12,979 nt of DNA from DASQQQ01 sp036390995 (lineage in GTDB: Bacteria > Actinomycetota > UBA4738 > HRBIN12). Every line of letters starts with the position of its first letter. Positions within the stretch are counted from its first letter, which is position 1. The stretch is taken from NCBI GenBank assembly GCA_036390995.1, contig DASWAT010000031.1, forward strand, positions 1 through 12,979, given 5' to 3'. Shown piece after piece: positions 7,160 through 12,979 of this stretch. The notes beneath the pieces were generated by a model. It saw nothing but the letters and a program-made list of their open reading frames with translations, had not been told where the DNA came from and ran no database searches. Position numbers and translations under genes: made by a program.

Positions 7160-8138
7160 GCCAGCACGCCACCTCCCTTCCGCCGTCGTAGGAATCGATC
7201 GGAGGCATCTCATCCCGACACCGCTGGTCGGCCAGCTCGCACCGCGGATGGAACGGGCATCCCGTGGGCGGGTTGATCAGGTCGGGCGGCGCCCCGTCGA
7301 TCCCGACCAGGCGAGCCTGGCGCACGTCCAGGCGTGGGGTGGAGCGGAGCAGGCCGGCAGCGTAGGGGTGTCCCGGGTGCGAGAAGACGCCCTCCGCCGG
7401 TCCGGTCTCGACGATCTTGCCCGCGTACATCACCGCGATGCGGTGGCAGACCTGAGCCACAACGCCGAGGTCGTGACTGATCAGCAGCACCGCTACGCCC
7501 AGCCGCTGCTGGAGATCGGCCAACAGCTCCAGGATCTGCGCCTGGATCGTTACGTCCAGCGCGGTGGTGGGTTCGTCGGCGATCACCATCTCGGGCTCGC
7601 AAGCCAGAGCCATCGCGATGAGCATGCGCTGGCGCATGCCGCCGGAGAACTCGTGCGGGTACTGGTCTACACGCTGCTGGGGGTTCGAGATCCCCACCAG
7701 ATCGAGAAGCTCGACGGTGCGCTCGCGGGCCTGTTTCTTGTTCATCCCGAGATGGTGGCGAGGCACCTCGCCGATCTGGGTGCCGATGGTGAAGAGCGGG
7801 TTCAGCGAGGTCATGGGGTCCTGGAAGACCACGGACATCTCCTTGCCGCGGATCTTGTGTGCGTACTTCTCACCCACCGGCCCCAACATCGAGCGTCCCT
7901 TCCAGCGGACGTCCCCGCCGGTGATCTTCCCTGGGAGCTGGATCAAGCCGAGGATCGCCAGCGACGTGACGCTCTTGCCGGAACCCGACTCGCCCACCAG
8001 GCCGAGCGTCTCGCCGCGGTCGATCGTGAACGAGATGCCCCGGACGGCGTGGGCCTCGCCCCGGCGCGTGAAGAACCGCACGTCGAGGTGGTCGACCTCG
8101 AGGAGGTGGTCCGAAGCCGGCCTCAGGTCGTCACTCAT
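7119..8138 (-). CDS. ABC transporter ATP-binding protein, DppD/OppD type
   Basis: A 339-residue ATPase partner of the DppF-like subunit. Walker A GESGSGKS (49-56), Q-loop FQDPMTSLNP (105-114), signature FSGGM (164-168, typical of the D subunit), Walker B MVIADEP (184-190), switch H222 in SHDLGVV, and the C-terminal PTGCPFHPRC with Cys 294, 300 and 307. The ATG overlaps the stop codon of the upstream permease in an ATGA (8135-8138), so translation is probably coupled. Sequence gives the transporter class but not whether the cargo is peptide, opine, sugar or another solute. Confidence 0.94.
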   Translation of the reverse strand: MSDDLRPASDHLLEVDHLDVRFFTRRGEAHAVRGISFTIDRGETLGLVGESGSGKSVTSLAILGLIQLPGKITGGDVRWKGRSMLGPVGEKYAHKIRGKEMSVVFQDPMTSLNPLFTIGTQIGEVPRHHLGMNKKQARERTVELLDLVGISNPQQRVDQYPHEFSGGMRQRMLIAMALACEPEMVIADEPTTALDVTIQAQILELLADLQQRLGVAVLLISHDLGVVAQVCHRIAVMYAGKIVETGPAEGVFSHPGHPYAAGLLRSTPRLDVRQARLVGIDGAPPDLINPPTGCPFHPRCELADQRCRDEMPPIDSYDGGREVACWHAFAERVGAEAEA

Positions 8139-9136
8139 GCCACCGACCCCGCAGTGCCGGAGATGGAGGCGGCAAAGCGCTTCTCACGCTCCTGCGGGTC
8201 GGCGGCAACACGGAGCCAGCTCGCCAAAAGGTTGACTCCAAGAACCGTGAACGAGATCGCCAGCCCTGGGAAGGTGACAAGCCACCAGGCGCTGAACACG
8301 TAGTCACGTCCCTGGGCGACCATGAGCCCCCACGACACCTGGGGAGGCTGGATCCCCAAGCCGAGGAAGGAGAGCGCCGCCTCCGCCAAGATGATCCGGG
8401 CAAACTCCAACACCCCGAGCGTGAGCAGGGGCGAGGTCAGGTTCGGCAGGATGTGCCGGAAGATCACCCGCTTCGGTTTGCAGCCCACCATCTCGGCCGC
8501 CTCGACGTACGGCGTCTGACGGACCGACAGCACCACGCCGCGGGTCATGCGCGCGTATACCATCCAGCCGTTGATGGCCAAGACGATGATCACGGTGTTC
8601 GCGCTGGGGTTGATCACGGCCAGGATGATGAGTGCGAGCAGCAGACCGGGAAAGGCAATCTGCGTGTCGACGATGCCCATGATGATCGAGTCCGTCCGGC
8701 CACCCCGGTACCCGGAGATGAGCCCGAGCACGGTTCCGACCACGCCGGCAACCGCGACCACCGCGACCGCGACGAACATCGAGATCCGGGTCCCGTAGAT
8801 GATCCTCGAAAGCACGTCCCTGCCGAGGCTATCCGTGCCCAACGCGTACGTCAGGCTGCCCCTCCCGTACCAGAACGGGGGAAGCAGCGACTTGGACAGA
8901 TCCTGCTGGGCGGGGTCGTGCGGCGCGAGGAGCGGCGCGAACACGGCCACGAAGACGATCCCCAGCACGACCAGGAGCCCGAACAACCCGGCTTTGTCTC
9001 CCCACAGCTCGCGGAGGGCACCTCGGAGCGCCCGGAGCACCTCATAGGGACGGCCCCGCAGCAGCTCCTCGGCCTGCTCGGCCTGGACGGCCTCCTCGCG
9101 TTGCGTGATCTCGGTCCCGCGCTTGTCCGTGTCCAT
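8135..9136 (-). CDS. ABC transporter permease, DppC/OppC type
   Basis: A 333-residue integral membrane subunit. After a cytoplasmic, charged N terminus (1-45) come about six hydrophobic segments near 50-71, 117-141, 155-177, 181-200, 234-256 and 283-306. APHDPAQQDL (71-80) and YALGTDSLGRDVLSRIIYGTR (97-117) are hallmarks of DppC-like permeases. The ATPase-contacting EAA loop is EAAEMVGCKPKRVIFRHILP (212-231). The ATG follows the stop of the other permease by two bases (TGA GC ATG) without a clear Shine-Dalgarno, implying translational coupling. The frame is open far upstream of this ATG (to about 9820), but that part only mirrors the neighbouring permease and is not a real extension. Confidence 0.93.
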   Translation of the reverse strand: MDTDKRGTEITQREEAVQAEQAEELLRGRPYEVLRALRGALRELWGDKAGLFGLLVVLGIVFVAVFAPLLAPHDPAQQDLSKSLLPPFWYGRGSLTYALGTDSLGRDVLSRIIYGTRISMFVAVAVVAVAGVVGTVLGLISGYRGGRTDSIIMGIVDTQIAFPGLLLALIILAVINPSANTVIIVLAINGWMVYARMTRGVVLSVRQTPYVEAAEMVGCKPKRVIFRHILPNLTSPLLTLGVLEFARIILAEAALSFLGLGIQPPQVSWGLMVAQGRDYVFSAWWLVTFPGLAISFTVLGVNLLASWLRVAADPQEREKRFAASISGTAGSVA

Positions 9137-9138
9137 GC

Positions 9139-10059
9139 TCAGGCCATCTGGATCCGTGGGTCGATCACCTTGTACAGGATGTCGACTCCGATGTTCACGA
9201 CGACGACCATCACGGCGACGAAGAACACGATGGCCTGGAGCAGTATCAGGTCCTGGCGGTCGATGGACTGGATCGCCAGGAATCCGATCCCCGGCCAGTT
9301 GAAGACGGTCTCCACGATCACGGAATAGCCGGCCAGCGCGCGGATGAACTCCCAGCCCGACAGCGTGAGTGCGGGCACGCTCGCGTTCCGGAGCGCGTGC
9401 ACGGCAACGACCCGCGAGTACGGCAGCCCCTTCGCCCTCGCGGTCCTCACGTACTGCTGGTTCAGCTCGTCGATCATGGACGATCGGACGATCATGGCGA
9501 GCCTTCCGACGGCCGGCAAGGCCAGCGTCACCACCGGCAGGACCAGGTGATCCACGCCCCCGAGCCCAAGCGGCGGGAGCAGACGGAACTCGACCGAGAA
9601 GACGATGATCAGCAGCAGACCGAGCCAGAACTGGGGGATCGAAAGCCCGATGAGGCTGAGGACCACGGTGAACCGATCGAGCAGCCGCCCCGGGCGTAAG
9701 GCGGCGATCACACCTAAAGGCACCGCGAGGAGCACCATGAGGACCATCGCCGGTATCACCAGCTCGAACGTCCGCGGAAGGTGCTCGAACACGATCTCGG
9801 TGGCCGGCCGATGCTGCCACAGGGAATCGCCGAAGTCGCCCCGGGCGACGTGCGAGATGAAGTCCCCGAACTGGACGTAGATGGGCCGGTCGAAACCCAG
9901 CTGGTGCTCGAAGCGCGTCCGCTCCGCAGCCGTGGCCTCGAGCGGCAGGAGGATGTCCACCGGGTCGCCGATCATCCGGGTGACCACGAAGACGGTCACG
10001 GACACCCCGATGATGACCAGCAGCCCTTGGGCGATCCTCCGGACCGCGAACCGGCCTAT
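9139..10059 (-). CDS. ABC transporter permease, DppB/OppB type, apparently non-canonical start
   Basis: About 306 residues if begun at 10059. The family signature is clear: first membrane span followed by RMIGDP, then FDRPIYVQFGDF, RGDFGDSL, SLIGLSIPQFWLGLLLI, and the EAA loop near RTARAKGLPYSRVVAVHALR. DppB proteins usually start with a charged RRL-type stretch and a first helix beginning LLVIIGVS. That stretch (GRFAVRRIAQGLLVIIGVS) is encoded in frame but is preceded by no ATG, GTG or TTG. The first usual start, GTG at 10005, would cut into helix one and has no ribosome site. ATA at 10057-10059 lies seven bases after a strong AGGAGGG (10067-10073), so I favour it; a CTG at 10089 is a further possibility. 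The stop and family are certain, the start is not. Confidence 0.85.
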   Translation of the reverse strand: MGRFAVRRIAQGLLVIIGVSVTVFVVTRMIGDPVDILLPLEATAAERTRFEHQLGFDRPIYVQFGDFISHVARGDFGDSLWQHRPATEIVFEHLPRTFELVIPAMVLMVLLAVPLGVIAALRPGRLLDRFTVVLSLIGLSIPQFWLGLLLIIVFSVEFRLLPPLGLGGVDHLVLPVVTLALPAVGRLAMIVRSSMIDELNQQYVRTARAKGLPYSRVVAVHALRNASVPALTLSGWEFIRALAGYSVIVETVFNWPGIGFLAIQSIDRQDLILLQAIVFFVAVMVVVVNIGVDILYKVIDPRIQMA

Positions 10060-10089
10060 CTCACGTCCCTCCTGCTGACGACCTCCCAG

Positions 10090-11628
10090 CTACGACGTGA
10101 CGGACATCTCCTTCACCAGCAGCTTCGCGTCCACCCGCGGGGTCCACTGAAGTCTGCTGCTCATGCCGTAGATGTCCTCGTTGTTCAGCAGCCACACGAA
10201 GTAGGCCTTCTGGCAGGCGATCTGCGAGGCCTGCTGGTAGTCGGCCAGCCGCTTCGCGCTGTCGGTCTCGGTGCGGGCCGAGTCGATGAGCTGCTTCAGC
10301 TGTGGGTCGTCATTCGACGAGCCCACGCCGCCCTGCTCGTAGTACGTCGAGTACCCGCGGTCGGCGTCGAGCAGCTCGTTCGAGCTCGAGACGAAGATCG
10401 CGTCGGCCCGGTTCTTCTGGTCGAACAGCCGGTTCAGGTACTCGTCGAACGTGTAGATCTTCACGTCCACCTTCAGGCCTACGGCCTGCCAGTAGTTGGC
10501 CACGGCCTCGATCAGCTCCCGGTCCTTCAACCATCGGCCGGACTCACCGACCAGCTGGATCGTCTGACCCTCCGCGCCGGCCTGCTGGAGCAGGTCCTTC
10601 GCCTTGTTCGGGTCGTACGGGTAGGCCTGCAGGCTCGGATCGAATCCGAACCAGGACGGGGACAGGAGCTGACACTGGTCGGGCACCCCGAAACCGCCGA
10701 ACAGGCTGTTCACGATGGCATCCTTGTCCACCGCGTAGTTGAGCGCCTGCCGGACCCGCTCGTCGGCGGTGATGCCTCCCCGCGCGTTGAGGATGAGCAC
10801 CGGGTGCTCGAGCCCCTGCACGTGGGCCACCTGCATCCCCGCGCCCTCCACGGTCTGCACGTCCTCGGGCAGGAGGTTCGTCACGAGGTCGAAGTCCCCG
10901 GCCAGCAGGCCCGAGAGCCGCGCGCCCGACTCCGAGGGGAACTGGTAGGTGACCTTCGCGATCGACGGCTCGTCGCCCCAGTAGTCGGGGTTCCGCTCGA
11001 GCGTCACGTGGTCGCCCTTCGTCCACTCCACGAACTTGTAGGGCCCGGTGCCCACCGGATCGTCCGCGAAGTCTGCGTTCTTCGACGCCTCCGGCGGGAC
11101 CATCTTCATCCAGTACATCCGGGACGGGAGGATGGGGTCGGGACCGTTCGTGAGGATGTCCACGGTAAGGTCGTCGACCTTCTTCGCCCCCGTGATCGTG
11201 GAGAAGAACCCGGACTGCTCGGACTGGAACTTCGGGTCGATGATGCGCTCGACGCTGTACACGACTGCATCGGCGTTGAACGGCTCACCGTCCGTGAAGG
11301 TGATGCCGTCGCGCAGCTTGAACTCCCACGTGGTGGCATCCGGCTGGGTTGGCGCATCGGCGGCCAGGCCCGGCACGAGCTGGCCGTCCGCCGTCCGTGC
11401 CATGAGCGTCTCGTAGATGTTGTCGGTGACGGCGCGCTCACCGCCATCGTCGCGCAGCTGTGGATCGAGGGTCGTCGGCTCCGACCCGATCGCGATCGTG
11501 ATCTCCGCGTTCGACGCGGTGCTGCCGCCCCCGTTGTTGCTGCTGCCGCCGCCGTTGTTCGAGGAACACGCGGCCGCCACCATGGCGAGCAGCGCCAGCA
11601 GAGCGACCAACCTGCTCAACCTCGACAC
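10090..11628 (-). CDS. ABC transporter substrate-binding lipoprotein, family 5
   Basis: A 512-residue extracytoplasmic solute-binding protein of the DppA/OppA class (SBP_bac_5), usual size 500-600. The N terminus is a lipoprotein signal: basic MSRLSR, a hydrophobic LVALLALLAMVAAA core and C21 for lipidation, then a flexible Ser/Asn/Gly linker holding two SSNNGGG copies. The mature domain starts near ITIAIGSEPTTLDPQL, with TWEFKLRDGITFTDGEPF and VGTGPYKFVEW as family landmarks. GTG at 11628 is preferred to the in-frame GTG at 11634 because the G-rich ribosome site (AAGGGGGG) touches the latter and stands about five bases from the former. It is the first gene of the importer operon and lies just downstream of operator E and a promoter. 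Ligand unknown. Confidence 0.93.
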   Translation of the reverse strand: MSRLSRLVALLALLAMVAAACSSNNGGGSSNNGGGSTASNAEITIAIGSEPTTLDPQLRDDGGERAVTDNIYETLMARTADGQLVPGLAADAPTQPDATTWEFKLRDGITFTDGEPFNADAVVYSVERIIDPKFQSEQSGFFSTITGAKKVDDLTVDILTNGPDPILPSRMYWMKMVPPEASKNADFADDPVGTGPYKFVEWTKGDHVTLERNPDYWGDEPSIAKVTYQFPSESGARLSGLLAGDFDLVTNLLPEDVQTVEGAGMQVAHVQGLEHPVLILNARGGITADERVRQALNYAVDKDAIVNSLFGGFGVPDQCQLLSPSWFGFDPSLQAYPYDPNKAKDLLQQAGAEGQTIQLVGESGRWLKDRELIEAVANYWQAVGLKVDVKIYTFDEYLNRLFDQKNRADAIFVSSSNELLDADRGYSTYYEQGGVGSSNDDPQLKQLIDSARTETDSAKRLADYQQASQIACQKAYFVWLLNNEDIYGMSSRLQWTPRVDAKLLVKEMSVTS

Positions 11629-11658
11629 CTGCACCCCCCCTTCGTCCCGGGTTCGCGG

Positions 11659-11676
11659 TATCTTGACGTTCAGACG
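11659..11676. promoter_or_regulatory. Operator E, 18-bp inverted repeat between importer operon and UbiX-like gene
   Basis: TATCTTGAC|GTTCAGACG matches the other four sites at the same 9+9 spacing, roughly ten kilobases from them. It overlaps the proposed -10 of the leftward importer promoter and might also affect the divergent UbiX-like gene. Confidence 0.68.
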
Positions 11677-11689
11677 TTTCGGAAGTCAA
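11660..11689 (-). promoter_or_regulatory. Promoter for the ABC importer operon
   Basis: On the minus strand TTGACT (11684-11689), 18 bases, then CAAGAT (11660-11665), a weak -10 lying wholly within operator E. The leader to the GTG at 11628 would be only about 25 bases. Confidence 0.42.
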
Positions 11690-11789
11690 GCCAGTGTTCT
11701 GGGCAACCCCTCACGCCGGAGCGGAGCGAGCACCCGAGGGCCCGGCGGGCAGCGGGAGGGACCGACGGGCCGACGGAGGTGGAAACCGG

Positions 11790-12365
11790 TTGAACGCCGA
11801 AACCCCGCATATCCCCTCCATACGCACGCGGGTGATCGTCGGGTTCACGGGAGGCCCGGGCGCCGCCTACGGCGTGCGTCTGCTGGAGGCCCTGCGCGAG
11901 GCAGGACACGAGACGCACCTGGTCATGTGCGGCTGCGCCGCGGCCTCGCTCCGGGAGCAGACCGGCACGGACGCGCGCTCGATCCTGGCGCTGGCCGCTC
12001 AGACGTACAACGAGTGGAACCAGGCCGCCCGCATCTCCAGCGGCTCGTTCCTCACCGCGGGGATGATCGTTGCTCCCTGCAGCACCCGATCCCTCGCCTC
12101 GATCGCCTACGGCTACGCGAACAACCTCATCCACCGGGCGGCCGACGTCACGATCAAGGAGGGCAGGCCGCTGGCAGTGCTGATAGCCGATCCGAGACTC
12201 GGCGGGGTGGATCTCGAGAACCTGGATCGCCTCGGGTCCGTCCCCGGCGTGACGGTGATCCGCGTCCCGCCCGCCGCCGATCCGTCGTCCCTCGACGGCG
12301 CGATCTCCGCGCTCGTGGACGTCTTGGAGCTCGTCCCGTCGTCGTCCGAGAGGCTCGGCGACTAG
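11790..12365 (+). CDS. UbiX-like flavoprotein (flavin prenyltransferase family, divergent)
   Basis: A 191-residue protein of the flavin-binding UbiX/Pad1 family, whose canonical members prenylate FMN to supply UbiD-type decarboxylases. Landmarks are VIVGFTGGPGAAYGVRLLEAL (15-35), RISSGSF (81-87), APCSTRSLASIAYG (95-108) and HRAADVTIKEGRPL (115-128). Several usual active-site features differ: GASG is GGPG (21-24), the RETPL loop is ADPRL (133-137), and the later PAFY tyrosine is missing. Flavin binding is likely, prenyltransferase activity doubtful. TTG 11790 is chosen because GGAGG lies at 11775-11779; an in-frame GTG at 11694 would add 32 residues unlike the family. No UbiD partner is in the window. 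Divergent from the importer operon; its stop overlaps that of the MFS gene by four bases (CTAG). Confidence 0.85.
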   Translation: MNAETPHIPSIRTRVIVGFTGGPGAAYGVRLLEALREAGHETHLVMCGCAAASLREQTGTDARSILALAAQTYNEWNQAARISSGSFLTAGMIVAPCSTRSLASIAYGYANNLIHRAADVTIKEGRPLAVLIADPRLGGVDLENLDRLGSVPGVTVIRVPPAADPSSLDGAISALVDVLELVPSSSERLGD

Positions 12366-12979
12366 CCGGACGCTTGTTCCTCCGGGTTCACGCTCGACGC
12401 GACCGAAGCCGTCCGCCTCCGCACCCACCAGGCGAGCCCACCGAGCGTCGCCGGCACCACAGCGGCCACGGCCAGGCTGGGTCGGATGCCGAAGCGGTGC
12501 CACGCGACCCCGAGCAGGGCACTGACCACCGCGCCCAGGGCGATCTGTGCCGAGCGGAAGACCCCGAGGAGGATCCCCCGCTCCGAGAAAGCCTCCAGCG
12601 CAAGGACGTTCGCCACAGGCCCGAGGGCGCTGACCCCCGCCGCGAAGCCGATCGCGGCCCACATCGCGATGAGCGGTCCGGGCATCAGCGTCCACCACGC
12701 CCCGAGCGCCGCGAGAACGAGTCCGATCTGGCCAGCCGTGAGCAGGGCCCCCAGCCGGTCTGCTCGGTGACCTGCGCTCACCTTCCCCGGGATCGACATC
12801 ACCCGCGCGACCGCCAGCAGGACCGCCGCCGACGACGGCGACAGTCCCCACACGCTCACCGCGAACGTGGGGAGGAACGAGACCGTTCCGTACTGGGAGC
12901 CGGCCGCCATCCCTCCCACGGCGAGGGGGATGCCAAGCTCGCGATGGACGCCCTTCCACGAGACGGGCTCGGGCCGCTC
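12362..12979 (-). CDS. MFS transporter, C-terminal half (cut by window edge)
   Basis: The frame is open from the right edge to a TAG at 12362-12364, giving about 205 residues without a confirmed start. It is strongly hydrophobic with about six membrane spans, and SAGHRADRLGAL (just after the second span) fits the loop motif between helices 8 and 9 of major facilitator proteins; it ends in a short charged tail after AWWVRRR. This is therefore most likely the second six-helix half of a 12-helix MFS carrier. A GTG at 12919 is a possible internal start, but the upstream frame (EPVSWKGVHRELGIP) looks like normal MFS linker sequence. Transport direction and substrate cannot be inferred. Tail-to-tail with the UbiX-like gene; its promoter is outside the window. 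Confidence 0.82.
   Translation of the reverse strand, partial: ERPEPVSWKGVHRELGIPLAVGGMAAGSQYGTVSFLPTFAVSVWGLSPSSAAVLLAVARVMSIPGKVSAGHRADRLGALLTAGQIGLVLAALGAWWTLMPGPLIAMWAAIGFAAGVSALGPVANVLALEAFSERGILLGVFRSAQIALGAVVSALLGVAWHRFGIRPSLAVAAVVPATLGGLAWWVRRRTASVASSVNPEEQASG

Noticed and set aside
9137..9820. Upstream extension of the DppC-like permease frame to make a 561-residue protein
   Set aside because: The extra residues are hydrophilic shadow sequence overlapping the DppB-like gene; DppC-type proteins start near the ATG at 9136.
11527..11570. Short tandem repeat in the binding-protein gene as a mobile or phase-variation element
   Set aside because: It encodes two SSNNGGG units of the normal flexible linker after the lipidated cysteine; unit number changes would stay in frame, so no switch is implied.
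10308..11793. Long plus-strand frame opposite the substrate-binding protein
   Set aside because: Mirrors the codon periodicity of the minus-strand gene; no recognisable domains and no ribosome site.

Overview
The window is very G+C-rich (about two thirds by eye), densely coded and free of RNA genes, insertion sequences and CRISPR arrays. GTG and TTG starts are common and several genes overlap or abut. A luciferase-like (LLM class) oxidoreductase beside a MarR regulator, a lone molybdenum hydroxylase large subunit and a peptide-type ABC importer suggest an actinobacterium or a similar high-G+C soil or sediment lineage. The taxon is an inference only.

Layout, left to right. (1) 1-536, minus: N-terminal half of an LLM-class flavin-dependent oxidoreductase, cut by the window edge. 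(2) 537-742: control region with two palindromic operators. (3) 743-1291, plus: MarR-family regulator, convergent with (4) 1297-2052, minus: classical short-chain dehydrogenase. (5) 2053-2261: divergent control region with two more operators. (6) 2262-4568, plus: CoxL/xanthine-dehydrogenase-type molybdenum subunit, convergent with (7) a six-gene minus-strand block running from 11628 down to 4585: family 5 binding lipoprotein, two permeases, two ATPases, then a methylmalonate-semialdehyde-dehydrogenase-like enzyme. (8) 11629-11789: control region with the fifth operator. (9) 11790-12365, plus: divergent UbiX-like flavoprotein. (10) 12362-12979, minus: C-terminal half of an MFS transporter, cut by the right edge. 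No stretch over 300 bases lacks a gene; the two largest gaps (537-742 and 2053-2261) are regulatory.

The main result is that all three control regions carry the same 18-bp inverted repeat, consensus TRTCTYRAC|GTNNAGAYR, in five copies. They lie upstream of the LLM oxidoreductase, marR itself, the SDR, the molybdenum enzyme, and the transporter operon/UbiX-like pair. At four of the five, a sigma70-like promoter overlaps or touches the repeat. This reads as one self-contained MarR regulon: an inducible uptake-and-catabolism module. The ABC importer would take up a substrate; the molybdenum hydroxylase, flavin oxidoreductase and SDR would oxidise it; a CoA-acylating semialdehyde dehydrogenase would feed a short acyl-CoA into central metabolism; and an MFS protein may add transport. 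The substrate cannot be read from the sequence.

Other notable points: the molybdenum large subunit has no FAD or iron-sulfur partner subunits here; the DppB-like permease seems to lack an ordinary start codon (an ATA sits at the right distance from a strong Shine-Dalgarno); and the UbiX-like protein has lost several residues of the prenyltransferase active site.
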